40,755 nucleotides of DNA from Penium margaritaceum (GCA_023375785.1 SZWC01001563.1:64325-105079), one strand, 5' to 3'; positions 30,563 through 40,740 are shown, counted from the stretch's first letter. Notes: generated from the sequence alone by a model not told the origin. Numbers and translations are program-made.

Positions 30563-31337
30563 GGTTCCATACCCACGTGATATATTTTATACCTTCTTCC
30601 CAGAAACCAAACGACAGGCCGGACTCGGTGAGCAATGTACGTAAGGCATCACTAAGAGTTCTGTGCCAACGTTCAGCCACTGCATTCTGTTGTGGCGTGT
30701 ATGGGGTTGTACACTGATGTTTAACTCTTCTTGATTTGAGTTCTGCTGTTAGTGTGCCAAGAAACTCTCCTCCTCTGTCAGTTCGCAGCTTGAGCACTGA
30801 GCAACCGGTCTGTCTCTTAGCTAGAGGGATCCATTCAGCAATGGCACGTTTGGCATCTGCTTTAGTTTTCAACAGGAAAGCCCAATGGAAGCGACTGTAA
30901 TCATCAATGAGAGTCAAGACATACAATGACCCATAGTGGCTTGATGGCACTGGCATCGGTCCTGTCAGATCCGCATGCACCAGCGCAAATGGTTTGGTTG
31001 TCACACTGTCTGACATGGGAAAGGTTTCCCTATGGGCCTTCCCTTCGTGACACTCAAGACACGTGTCTGCTTTGAGACCGTGAGGACAATTGCTAGGAAG
31101 CAAGCCATGTGCGGGTGTGTGTTTCAGTAAGTCGGCAATAGTTTCAGTGTTGATGTGGGCAAGTCGGCAATGGATGAGTCCTGTGTGCTTTGCATCTGTG
31201 CTTGTGACAACATGCACTTGGGGGCGGTTCACTTGTGATTGGACAAACTGGAACAAGGTCAGTTTGTACAACATGTCGGTGTGCAGCGGCCCATCAACTA
31301 ACAAGGCACCAGACGTATCAAAAAGCATGCATCGCTG
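30453..31337 (-). pseudogene. Copia pre-integrase region and integrase core (second lineage)
   Basis: In - sense it shows the HHCC motif (HCRLAHINTETI and CLECHEGKAH) and VHADLTGPM with the first Asp. KLRTDRGGEFLG carries the second Asp and NAVAERWHR the Glu. It ends frameshifted after VWGTMACV. The ORF formally starts at 31394, but 31338-31394 is LTR2 sequence read through, so the real homology starts near 31337. Confidence 0.87.
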
Positions 31338-31765
31338 CTTGGTTGTTATGGAAGCTTCCAAGAAAGAAAGTCTATAGCTTTTGGGAAGCAACACGGCTGA
31401 TCAGTCACCTTGGTACAAGATGCTTATGTGTCAAGCCCTCAGCGCAAGTCTCTTGGTGATGTGGTAGGGTCAAGCCACTTCTGAGGAATGTGCTTTTGAG
31501 TTCTAGGACTGGACAGAAAGCTATGAAATGACTTGTCTTGTATGCTGATCAATCAACCCTTGCTTGATGCTCTCTTGCGTATTGATGACTTGAACTCTTC
31601 TTGAGATGTAATGCTAAGGCATTAGTACTCTTGAATGTGAAGTGTATGCCTGAGTAAGTTCGGGGTGGACGACACATACCTGCAAAGGAAGAAGATGCAA
31701 AAACCTTTGTGAGCTTTTTGGTTTTGCGGCTTCTCTGCTGGAGGTGGTTAGCTCAGTAGATAACA
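31338..31765 (+). repeat. LTR2 fragment (+), 5'-truncated
   Basis: From TTGGTTGTTATGGAAGC to AGTAGATAACA at 31765 it matches the last about 430 bp of LTR2. It lacks the tRNA-like segment. It joins the second-lineage copia integrase on the left and an LTR3-family gag on the right. Confidence 0.85.
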
Positions 31766-32314
31766 CTTCCAGTTGCCCATGACGGTGATCATTGGGCTCC
31801 AGCTTTCCGGTAGTGCCGTTAGGAGGATCATGGCTTGCATTTTTTCATCAAGGTCCCAGTTCATCTGGCGAGCCTTGCCAAGGAGTCCTTCAAACTCCTC
31901 TTGGAATTCGGGGATTGATTCGCCCTCATTCACCCGCATGTTGATCAGCCATTGCTGGATGAATAATCTGTCCACGAGGGAGGTGGATTGGTGCACGCGC
32001 TTGAGCTTGTCGTAAGCTTCGGAAGCCAGTGTACACCCTGCAATGATGGGAACATATCTATTAGCTATCGTGTTGCTGAGAAATGACATGACAACATCAT
32101 CTTGATCCATCCATGCCTCATGCTCGGATGTGCCTTCTGCGAGAACCTGCTTCTCTCGCTTCAGTAGCTTGATGAAGCCGCGCACTTTCATCGCTAGCTC
32201 GAACTGCCATCTCCAAAGGGGGAAGTCAATCCCCTCAAAAATGGAGATTCCTCCCAAGGGTCCAAGACCTTGCGGCAATGACGTAGGACTCAAATTGCCG
32301 TCTACTCCTAGCAT
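31766..32314 (-). pseudogene. Orphan LTR3-family gag fragment
   Basis: In - sense it has SLPQGLGPLGGISIFEGIDF, PLWRWQFELAMKVRGFIK, then LVDRLFIQQWLINMRVNEGE and MQAMILLTALPESWSPMITV. It is nearly the same as the gag at 38617-39288. Its first codons (ATG at 32314) come from LTR3 sequence fused directly to gag; the primer site and leader are missing. Its end runs into the LTR2 fragment. Confidence 0.85.
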
Positions 32315-32936
32315 TTTAGGTAGGAGAAGATACCACCCTTAGGATCACGGTTCCACACTGTGTAGTTCCTAGGCAATCACTTGCTAGCAAATGTGTCCAC
32401 TTAACACTTGGTCACTTTTGCGCGAGGTGGTAGTCAAAGACTAACTCCTGGGGCTTAGACCAACCAATGTCTTCTTTATACTGTTCCTTAGTTGGAAAAC
32501 TGTGTGAGGAGCATCGAAGGCCAGATTATGCAATTAGAATGAGGTATGAGCCTGGTACATATAGTCTTAGGCCTGGCTTCTAAGGTATGTGGGTAGTGGC
32601 ACTTTTGGGGTGGTCACTCCACACCACCTCACCAGTCCGCCAATGGGCGCATCCACTGATCGCCAAGTGGCGCACTCTCCTCATGCATGGAGAAATGTCT
32701 AAGAAGCTTCCCCTGTGCAAGAAGGTCAAAAAACCTTCTTGCGGACATCAAGGCTTGATTGCAGGACCTCTTGTTCCTAAGTCCATCATGCTATCCGTTG
32801 CGCTACACTTCTGGTGTCTTGCTTGGACTTGCACCACGAACAAGGTTTGGGGGATGTACTCCAAGGGAGCAGTGCATGCTCAACCTGTCCGTCAAGCCAT
32901 AGCAGTGGCCATGGGGCATAGAAGAACAACAGTCAG
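32297..32936 (-). repeat. LTR3 fragment (-)
   Basis: It matches 39684-40321, starting in - sense at TGTTGTTCTTC (32936), and lacks the last about 50 bp of the LTR and the primer site. The tRNA-like segment is at 32745-32820 (A-box rc 32805-32815; the B-box has decayed to AATCAAGCC). It carries the segment that is deleted in the 34165 copy. Confidence 0.85.
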
Positions 32937-32939
32937 CGC

Positions 32940-33195
32940 CTAAGGCAGAAAGGTGCAGATGCGTTGCATTCCCCTCCTACTGATATTGTCCTGCAAACAC
33001 ACAAGTTGGGTGAGAGCAAAGGATCTCTCACTGCTTGTAACTTTAGCGGTTGCGTGCGTGAAACGTCTTCAACCAGAGGTGTGGGCCCATAACGATTTTT
33101 TAGCTAATGAGCTAACCGCCTCTGGCAGAGAAGCCACAAATCTGAAAAGCTCACAAAGGTTTTTACACCTTCATCCTTTGTTGATATGTGCCATC
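32940..33195 (-). repeat. LTR2 leader, primer site and LTR2 end fragment (-)
   Basis: 32940-33080 matches the LTR2 leader at 26757-26890 (CAGAAAGGTGCAGATG, then GTTGCGTGCGTGAA). The primer site GTGGGCCCATAAC is at 33081-33093. LTR2 sequence (AGCTAATGAGCTAACCGCC) continues to about 33195, where copia RT relic sequence takes over. Confidence 0.8.
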
Positions 33196-33735
33196 CACTG
33201 TACTACGTTGATAGCCTGCCTTCTTCAGGTTGGAGCTTAACTTCATGTTCTAGCAGCTTGGAGACTGCTTCAAACCATGGAAGGCCTTGAGCAAGCACCA
33301 GACCTTTTCAGTGCCGTCAATGAACCATAGTGGCTGAGCAATGTCTGACTTCTCACCAAGGCAACCATGCTAGGAGAAGCTATAAACAATCATGTCACAT
33401 ATTGCAGTCACACTGTACAACGAGACTGAAGAGAACACTCGTGATGGTACAAAAACTGAAAGGGGTAGAGGTATTGCCAAAGTGCACTCCAGGGAGCTAA
33501 GGAACCACATCTTCCTTTCAGGCGCACATTGTGCTATGTTTATGTACTATCCAGTTTCAGCTTCTGCCTATAGACACACACGGCTGAAAATACCTTGAGT
33601 CAACCTGGTAGGCTGAAGACTGAAAAGGCATCATGCTCCTTGAGTGTGTCTGATTATTCCTGCATGTAGTATTCCCAGAGTACATCATCATGGGCTTGGG
33701 ATGGAGTAGAGAAAGAATCCACGCCGTGAAGCAAG
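33196..33735 (-). pseudogene. Old copia reverse transcriptase relic
   Basis: In - sense LKEHDAFSVFSLPG (about 33640-33600) matches the RT start region. Near 33370-33250, FIDGTEKVWCLLKAFHGLKQ followed by SP matches the copia motif before the YVDD site, with a TAG soon after and NMKLSSNLKKAGYQ further on. Many stops are present. It is the continuation of the relic at 40560-40740; the LTR3 element inserted between them. Confidence 0.7.
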
Positions 33736-34019
33736 CCACAACGTAGCTAGATCCCAATAATTGATGCAAATATAGAACTCTGTTGCCACTAGAACATATC
33801 ATAGTGCAGTGCTGTGATGAATGACACCTACAGAAAGTTACAATGGCATCAATGCCATTGAGCTTCTTAGATGGTCCTACAGAGAATGGATGAGTGCTAG
33901 ACCAAGTGACGTACTGCGAGCATGGGCCAGCCAACTGGAAAAAGGGAACATTGAAGTCACCCCACATGCACATAAAGTTCAGGACCAGTGAAAAAGGATA
34001 AGAGGCTGCATTTTAGAGC

Positions 34020-34038
34020 AATATATATATATATATAT

Positions 34039-34100
<62 letters not shown>
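34020..34100. repeat. (AT)n-(AG)n microsatellite
   Basis: About ten AT units (34020-34039) are followed by 29 AG units (34043-34100). It lies in the old copia relic, left of the LTR3 insertion site. Confidence 0.97.
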
Positions 34101-34105
<5 letters not shown>

Positions 34106-34159
34106 GGCAGGTGATTTGAGAGTCAGAGATGGGGAGTTAGATCAAGGGACGATTGGAAG

Positions 34160-34164
34160 TGATG
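34160..34164. repeat. Target site duplication TGATG, left copy
   Basis: TGATG directly precedes the LTR edge TGTCAACC at 34165 and is repeated at 40322-40326. Confidence 0.9.
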
Positions 34165-34756
34165 TGTCAACCGGCCTGAGGCAAACAGACTAGAAAACAG
34201 GGCTGACACAATAGCACCTGTCGTCCGCTCCTAGCATTTCAGCTAGGAGAAGATATCACCCTCAGGATTACGGTTCCACACTGAGCAGTTCCTAGGCAAT
34301 CACTTGCTAGCAATTGTGTCCACTTAACACTTGGTCACTTTCGCGCGAGGTGCTAGTCAAAGACTAAATCCTGGGGCTTAGACCAACCAGTCCTAGGCCT
34401 GGCTTCTAAGGTGTGTGGGTAGTGACACTTTTTGGGTGGTCACTCCACACCACCTCACCAGTCCGCCAATTGGCGCATCCACTGACCGCCAAGTGGCGCA
34501 CTCTTCTCATGCATGGAGAAATTTCTAAGAAACTTCCCCTGTGCTAGAAGGTCAAAAAACCTCCTGCGCACATCAAGGCTCGATCGCAGGACATGTTGTC
34601 CCGAAGTCCAACATGCTATCCGTTGCGCTACATTTCTGGTGTCTCTCTTGGACTTGCACCAAGAACAAGGTTTGGGGGACTTACTCCAAGGGAGCAGTGC
34701 ATGCCCAACCTGTCCTTCAACCCATAGCAATGGCCATGGGGCATAGAAGAACAACA
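34165..34756 (-). repeat. LTR3 3' LTR with 97-bp deletion
   Basis: It matches the 5' LTR except that about 97 bp are missing after GCTTAGACCAAC (near 34390). The same segment is present in the 39633 and 32297 copies, so this is a deletion. The tRNA-like segment is at 34570-34635 (A-box TAGCGCAACGG, B-box GATCGAGCC on the - strand). Confidence 0.9.
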
Positions 34757-34769
34757 ATCTCTCCCTTGC
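34757..34769 (-). other. Polypurine tract, LTR3
   Basis: GCAAGGGAGAGAT on the - strand lies directly before TGTTGTTC. Confidence 0.85.
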
Positions 34770-34862
34770 ACCGTAGGCCACCTGCTGTGGTAGTTTTCTT
34801 CGGCATGAACCTGTAGCTCTAGGTTGTGTTTGTGCATGTCAGTGTTTTTTTTTTTTTGGTCT

Positions 34863-36539
34863 TTAGTTCTCATCTCTTGCATCCACCATGCTGACTCCTC
34901 GAGCACCTGCAACATGCAAATCACTGTCTAGCGGCTTTGTCAAGAAGTTCGCAAGCATTTTGTTGGTTGCGACGTGCTCCTGTTCCACGACACCCTTGGC
35001 GATAAGGTCACGTGAGTAGTGGTACCGAATATTGATGTGCTTTGTACGCCGGGAGATCATGTCGTCCTCTGCCATAGCCATGGCACTTTGGTTGTCGATG
35101 CGGATGACCGTTGCCTCCTCTTGTGGTGCCTTGATCTCATCAAACAAACTGCGAAGCCACTTTGTTTCCTTGCACACTTCGGAGAGTGCAATGTACTCCG
35201 CCTCAGCAGTAGAAAGGGAGACATAGTCCTGCTTCCTGCTTGCCCACGAGACCGCACCATCGTTGAGAAGACAAACAAACCTTGAGGTGGACTTCCTGTC
35301 ATCAATCCGTCCTCCCCACTCCGCGTCAGTGTAGCATGTCAGCAGCAGCATGTCTGATCCTTCTAGACCTCCAAACCGGAGTCTGACGTGCGGAGTCTTT
35401 TTGAGGTAGCAAAAAATCCGCTTCACGACTTGCCAATGTTCTGGCCTAGGGTTGGCCACAAACCTGCTCACCTGACCCACTACAAAAGCAATGTCAGGTC
35501 GTGTTCCCACCATTGCATACATGAGGCTTCCAACGGCGGACTGGTATGGAATGTTTTGCATCTCTCACCGGTCTGCCTCGTTGCTTGGTGACATGGAGGA
35601 GGAGAGCTTGCAGTCGGAGGGCATGGGGGTGCTGACGGGCTTGCAGTCCTCCATGTTGTAGCGCTTCAAGATGTCCATGATGTACTTGGTCTGGTTGAGC
35701 TCGATGGTGCCTGCTTTGCGGTTGCGGTGAACAGCAATCCCGAGGTAGTACTCGAGAGGTCCCATGTCCTTCATCTTAAATCTGCTGGCCAGATTTTTCT
35801 TGAGGTCCGTGAGGGCCTCCTGCGAGGAAGAACACATGATAAGATCATCCACGTACAACGCCACAAGTAGCAAGCCACGTTCGTCCTCCCGCACATAGAC
35901 GCTAGGGTCATTTTTGCAATGTGCGAAGGAGATCTTAGTTATGAAGCTGTCCATCTCCTTGTACCAGATCCGTGGGGCCTGTTTCAGTCCGTACAACGCC
36001 TTCACCAGCTTGCACACCTTACCCTCGGGTGCTTTGACACCTTCCGGTACCTCCATTAGCACCTTCTTGTCGAGGTTCCCATAAAGGAAGGCTGTCTTCA
36101 CATCCATCTGGTGGATCTCAAGGTCTTTGGCGGCAGCGACAGCAAGCAGGGACCTGATGGAGGCAAACGTGACGACCGGTGCGAAGGTCTTATCGTACTC
36201 AAAACCTGCGCGCTGTGAGAACCCTTTCGCCACAACCCTTGCCTTGTACTTGTCGATGCAATCATCTTGCTTCCGCTTCAACCTGAGCACCCACTTTTAG
36301 CCCACCACGTGAGCGTTAGCGGGTCTGTCCACCAGCACCCATGTGCCATTTTCTTCGATGGACGCAAGCTCGCTGTCCACCGCCTCCTTCCACTTGGCCG
36401 CATCGGGCCTTGCCAGCGCTTCAGCCACAGTGAGCGGCTCTCCCTGAGCCAAACAGGACCAGCTCAGTCCAGTCCAGCTTCCAGTGTCAGTGTTGTACTT
36501 TGGAGTCTGTTTTCTTTGTCGTGTGTTGCGACGTTGCAT
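34863..36539 (-). pseudogene. Copia reverse transcriptase and RNase H (LTR3)
   Basis: In - sense it has WKEAVDSELASIEENGTWVL, then TAA at 36297 where relatives have Ser in GSKWVL. Next come KARVVAKGFSQ, HQMDVKTAFLYGNL, VKALYGLKQAPRIWYKE and an intact LYVDDLIMCSS. TGA at 35565 falls before MQNIPYQSAVGSLMYAM. RNase H follows with CYTDAEWGGRIDDRKSTS, SLSTAEAEYIALSEVCKE, IRIDNQSA and RRTKHINIRYHYSRD. The end MVDARDEN lies about 100 bp before the polypurine tract. Both stops are in frame, so only two substitutions separate this from an open polymerase. Confidence 0.9.
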
Positions 36540-36689
36540 TCCTGGTGGATGTTTGCCATGTTGTTGCTCCTGTGGTGTTGGCTGCCCTGGAGTTGAATTT
36601 TCCTCTTTTGAAGAGCCACTGGCCTCCGAGCTGGTCTCAGAGGCCTCGGACGTCTCCGACTCTGTGTCGGAGCTCGCCGCTGCGTCAAC

Positions 36690-37670
36690 CTACGCAGCCG
36701 CTCCCCCTGGCACACCACTCTTCTTCACGGCCTGCCGCACTGGCACCACTTGCCAGTTTTCAGGAGCTTGATCTCCTGACTCTAGCACCACCAACCACTC
36801 TCCCTGTTTTGGAGTTTCCGTGGGACCAAGCATCTCTTCCTTGCCTGGTTTCCTCTCGTCAAAGGTTACATCCCGGCTGGTGATGAGTCTTCTTCCTGCC
36901 AGGTCCCACAAGCGATATGTCTTGTGGGCCGTCTCATAGCCCACAATAATGTCCTTTCGTGCTCTTGAATCCAGCTTGTCGGCACCCTCACCCGCCTGGA
37001 CCTTTGCCCATGCGGTGCAGCCGAATACTTTCAAGTGTGATGCGTCCGGCTTCTTCCCTGACCAAACTTCTTGTGGCGTCATCTGTTGCTTTCCCTTCTT
37101 CTTTCTGCGCCTGCCCAGAGCAGCCGCAGGAGTCAGGTTTACGAGATAGCATGCCGTTCTTGCCGCTTCTGCCCAGAACCGCGGTGGAAGCTTTGCATCA
37201 AAGAGCATGCTACGCACCATGCCGAGGATGGTATGATTCATCCGTTCGGCAACACCATTGCTCTGCGGCGTGTAAGGCGTTATGGGCTGGTGGTTGATCC
37301 CATGTTGCCGCAAGCAGCCCTTGCATGCCTCGTACTCTCCGCCGTTGTCGCTCCGCATCCCTTTGACTCTCTTTCTGGTCTGCCGCTCCACCATGGTGAC
37401 AAACTCCTGCAACTTTTCTCTGACCTCTCCCTTTGTTTTGAGGAAGAAGATCCACACCTTGCGGCTGTGGTCGTCTATGAAGGTCGGAAAATACTTGCTA
37501 CCACCGTTTGATGCCGTGCAAAAGGGTCTGCACACGTCGGTGTGAATCAGGTCAAGGGCTGATTCTGCGCGGCGACCATTGCGCTCAAAGCGAGTTCGCT
37601 TGGTCTTGCCTTCGAGGCAAGGTTCACACAGGCTGCCACACTCAACCGCATCCTTCTTGCAACCATCCAT
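36690..37670 (-). pseudogene. Copia integrase (LTR3)
   Basis: In - sense it has LCEPCLEGKTKRTRFERNG, IHTDVCRPF with the first Asp, MRSDNGGEYEACKG with the second, and QSNGVAERMNHTI with the Glu. It then has FWAEAARTACYLVNL, FGCTAWAKVQAGEG and YETAHKTYRLWDLAG. TAG near 36690 interrupts an acidic Ala/Ser-rich linker whose frame continues to 36297. All catalytic residues are present. Confidence 0.9.
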
Positions 37671-38593
37671 GCCACGGACCAGCTGTTGTTGCTGAATGAC
37701 TTGGAGCGTGCTTTTTGCAACGTGCCCAAAGCGTCTGTGCCACAGATCAGTGTCTTCGTCCTTTGCGGTAGAGGATGCTTTTCAGTTCTTGTTGGTGTGC
37801 TCTCCTGTGTTGGTGCCGAGACCACTGCCTCTGCTGCACCCACATGACCCTCATCTTCCGAGGTCTTTGCTCCCGTTGTTTGCAATTCGTAGAGTCCGTC
37901 AACCCGTGGAACCTGTGCCACGAGATCTTTGTTGGCATAGAGGACCTTGATGTCCTCGTTCCTGGCGATGACCGCCTTCTTCTGTGTGAACACCACTGTC
38001 ATGTCGTTTTCCGTTTTCTTTGACATGGATAGAAGGTTTGCCGCAAACGAGTGCATGTAGACCACGTCACGTAGACGTAGATCCTTCTCTGCACCATTAA
38101 GGTTGATTCTCATCAGCTTGTCTCCCACGCCCTTTGCGTTGACGACACTGCCGTTTGCACATCTGAACCGCCGATCGGTGGGGCCGATGAAGACAAATCC
38201 AGCCTGGTCGTTGCTGGAGTGATGATCGGTGCCGGAGTTGAGCCCAAAAGCACCTGGCCTGAGCAGCGCCGCTCCTTTTGCTGGAGGCGTGCTTTGTGCC
38301 ATCATGTTGGTGGCTTCTTTGCCACCTTTTTTTTTGCCTTTGTTCCCACCGCTTCCGCCATCTTCCTTCTTTGGCGGCCTGCACTCTTTTGCCCAGTGCC
38401 CAGGTTTGCCGCAGTTGCGGCAGTTACCCTGTCGCTTGGGAACCTTGCCGCCATTGTTGCCTCCGCCGCCACGGCTTCCGCTGCCGCCTTTCTGACCAGA
38501 GGCTGACCCTTTGCTCCCGCGGCCACCGTAGCAAGCGGCATAGGCTGAGAAGTTAGCCTCACTTCCGCTACTGCGCATGGCCTCGTTTTGCAC
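37547..38593 (-). pseudogene. Copia gag C-terminus, zinc knuckle and protease (LTR3)
   Basis: In - sense the gag tail is Gly/Ser-rich, with a CCHC knuckle (CRNCGKPGHWAKEC, near 38415). The protease region reads GLNSGTDHH near 38240, where LTR1 and LTR2 have DSG; the catalytic Asp codon GAC is AAC here. The frame shifts near 37750, and the HHCC region (LWHRRFGHVA) is then read in the integrase frame. The last about 60 residues of this open frame are therefore out of frame. Confidence 0.87.
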
Positions 38594-38616
38594 GTACTCG
38601 GACAGTGCCGTGTACG

Positions 38617-39288
38617 TCAGGTCGTCCTCCTTCCCATGACGGTGATCATTGGACTCCAGCTCTCCGGTAGCGCCATGAGGAGGATCATGGCTTGCATGTT
38701 CTCGTCAAGGTCCCAGTTCATTTGGCGAGCCTCGCCAAGGAGTCCTTCAAACTCCTGTAGGAAATCGGAGATTGATTCGCCTTCATTCACCCGCATGCTG
38801 ATCAGCCGTTGTAGGATGAATAGTCTGTTCGCGAGGGAGGTGGATTGGTGTACGCGCTTGAGCTTGTCGTAAGCTTCGGAAGCCAGCGTGTACTCGGCAA
38901 TGATGGGAACATACTTCTTGGCTATCGCGTTGCTAAGGAATGACATTACAATATCATTTCGATCTATCCAAGCCTCATGCTCAGATGTGCCGTCCACGGG
39001 AACCTGCTCCTCTCCCTTCAATAGCTTGATGAAGCCGCGCACTTTCATCGCCAGCTCAAACTGCCATCTCCAAAGGGGGAAGTCAATCCCGTAAAAAATG
39101 GGGATTCCTCCCAGGGGTCCAAGACCTTGCGGCAGTGACATAGCACTCACATTTGCTCCAGTGGTCTTCCCTATGGTAGCCACTGTTGAGCTTGAGGACT
39201 GCCTTGCGGCAGCCCCCACTCCTCTCGATGGGTCAACCATTTTTGTTGCCCTTGTCTGCTTCCCACATCTCTGCTGCATTGAGGCCAA
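38617..39288 (-). pseudogene. Copia gag, N-terminal part (LTR3)
   Basis: In - sense it starts with ATG at 39288 (MASMQQRCGKQTR). The capsid region has GIDFPLWRWQFELAMKVRGF, LANRLFILQRLISMRVNEGE and DENMQAMILLMALPESWSP. It ends after ITVMG through a frameshift (RRTT stop); relatives read VIGGWTKE, so a few bases are missing. The next frame continues as EDDLTYTALSEYVQNEAM. Confidence 0.9.
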
Positions 39289-39615
39289 TGTAGGCTGATG
39301 TTAGCTGATGTCTGCTACCGGTTTTAGGATGCAAATCCGTTGCTTACCCCTCGAGCCGATGTTCACCTGCAGACAGAGAATATATCTACACCAACACACC
39401 CAGGGTCTTGCCACCAAGGGCAGAGCTTGTCCTGGTTGGGACAGAAGGGTCGTGCCTCCAAGGGCAGAGCTTGTCCTTAGTCCCTGTGTGCTTAGTGCAG
39501 ACCAAGCCGTTGGAGCTGATGAAGCTGATGGAGCTGATGGAGTTTATGGAGCCGGCGTGTGCACCTAGAGAGAGCGTACCAGAGTTGAGCGAAGCGTGCC
39601 TTACAACTGGTCAGT

Positions 39616-39630
39616 GTGGGCCCATAACCC
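39616..39630 (-). other. Primer binding site, LTR3 (half initiator tRNA-Met)
   Basis: GTGGGCCCATAACCC, TT, then the LTR edge TGTCAACC at 39633. Confidence 0.8.
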
Positions 39631-39632
39631 TT

Positions 39633-40321
39633 TGTCAACCAGCCTGAGGCAAACGGACTAGAAAACAGGGCCGACACAATAGCACCTGCCGTCCGCTCCT
39701 AGCATTTCAGCTAGGAGAAGATATCACCCTCAGGATCACGGTTCCACACTGAGCAGTTCCTAGGCAATCACTTGCTAGCAACTGTGTCCACTTAACACTT
39801 GGTCACTTTCGCGCGAGGTGCTAGTCAAAGACTAACTCCTGGGGCTTAGACCAACTAGTGTCTTCTTTATACTGTTCCTTAGTTGGACAACTCTGTGAGG
39901 AGCATATAAGGCCAGATTGTGTAATTAGAATGAGGAATGAGCCTAGTACATATAGTCCTAGGCCTGGCTTCTAAGGTGTGTGGGTAGTGACACTTTTGGG
40001 GTGGTCACTCCACACCACCTCACCAGTCCGCCAATTGGCGCATCCACTGACCGCCAAGTGGCGCACTCTCCTCATGCATGTAGAAATGTCTAAGAAACTT
40101 CCCTTGTGCTAGAAGGTCAAAAAACCTCCTGCGCACATCAAGGTTCGATCGCAGGACCTGTTGTCCCTAAGCCCAACATGCTATCCGTTGTGCTACACTT
40201 CTGGTGTCTCTCTTGGACTTGCACCAAGAACAAGGTTTGGGGGACTTACTCCAAGGGAGCAGTGCATGCCCAACCTGTCCGTCAACCCATAGCAGTGGTC
40301 ATGGAGCATAGAAGAACAACA
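39633..40321 (-). repeat. LTR3 5' LTR
   Basis: It is 689 bp, in - sense TGTTGTTC to GGTTGACA. It is undeleted relative to the 3' LTR. The tRNA-like segment is at 40135-40200. Confidence 0.92.
40135..40200 (-). other. tRNA-like A-box/B-box segment in LTR3
   Basis: On the - strand TAGCACAACGG (40195-40185), followed by ATAGCATGTTGG, resembles the 5' half of a tRNA-Arg (GCGCAAnGGATAGC). GATCGAACC (40150-40142) fits the B-box GWTCRANNC. It begins about 126 nt into the LTR. In the other copies the A-box is TAGCGCAACGG. Confidence 0.75.
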
Positions 40322-40326
40322 TGATG
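40322..40326. repeat. Target site duplication TGATG, right copy
   Basis: It matches 34160-34164. Confidence 0.9.
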
Positions 40327-40559
40327 AAGACAACTCAAGAAGCAGAGACAAAATGACCCGTGCATGGTAGAGGTTCATGGGATTTGAAGTCAAAAGAGGG
40401 CTCCAACGATGGGGATGGCCAAGAGGGAGAATACAAGGCTTAAGTGGATCCACTGAGGATAAGAGGTATAAGAGACGGATGGCGAGGCAGGTGATCTCGG
40501 GGATGCAGCAGAAGTGGGAGAAGCGTTCCCAATACTAGAGGATGAACAAACAACATCAC

Positions 40560-40740
40560 CCTTCAAGTCAACCAATTGAGGAGAGAGATGAAAGAGGGGG
40601 ACAGTGTGACAAGTCACAATAAAAGACATCCTCATATACAAGAAAATCATGCAAATTAATGGAAGAAAATCTGTCCGGGTCCCAGAATGTCCAAGCCTTT
40701 CACAGAGCGGAGATGCCAAAAAAAAATCACAGATGGGAAC
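40560..40740 (-). pseudogene. Old copia integrase C-terminal relic
   Basis: In - sense the frame gives FFFGISAL, a TGA, then KAWTFWDPDRFSSIN. This aligns with FFFGVSHASKAWRFWDP of the second-lineage element at about 30380. A following charged stretch could be linker. Together with 33196-33735 it forms one relic interrupted by the LTR3 element. The stretch 40327-40560 holds nothing I recognise beyond possible linker. Confidence 0.6.

Larger units (their letters stand above)
27421..31337 (-). mobile_element. Second-lineage copia element, 5'-truncated (-)
   Basis: In - sense it has gag-pre-integrase, integrase, RT, RNase H and a probable 3' LTR. Gag, protease and 5' LTR are missing; the right edge is a junction to LTR2 sequence near 31338. 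The proteins differ clearly from LTR1-LTR4, for example TPYTPQQNAVAERWHRTL and SLVYVDDLLILSPS. It contains the 199-N gap. Confidence 0.85.
34165..40321 (-). mobile_element. LTR3-family copia element, full structure (-)
   Basis: The LTRs are 39633-40321 (689 bp) and 34165-34756 (592 bp), flanked by TGATG. In - sense the order is PBS (39616-39630), leader, gag, knuckle, protease, integrase, linker, RT, RNase H, polypurine tract (34769-34757). Coding breaks: frameshifts near 38620 and 37750, in-frame stops at about 36690, 36297 and 35565, and an Asp-to-Asn change in the protease active site. It is the most complete element here, inserted into the old copia relic. Confidence 0.93.

Noticed and set aside
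33557-33973. 138-residue - strand ORF as a gene
   Set aside because: It overlaps the copia RT relic in another frame; the better match is the broken RT frame.
10550-40200. Real tRNA genes at the A/B-box segments
   Set aside because: Acceptor stems and anticodon arms do not fold cleanly, and the segments repeat at fixed places in LTRs.
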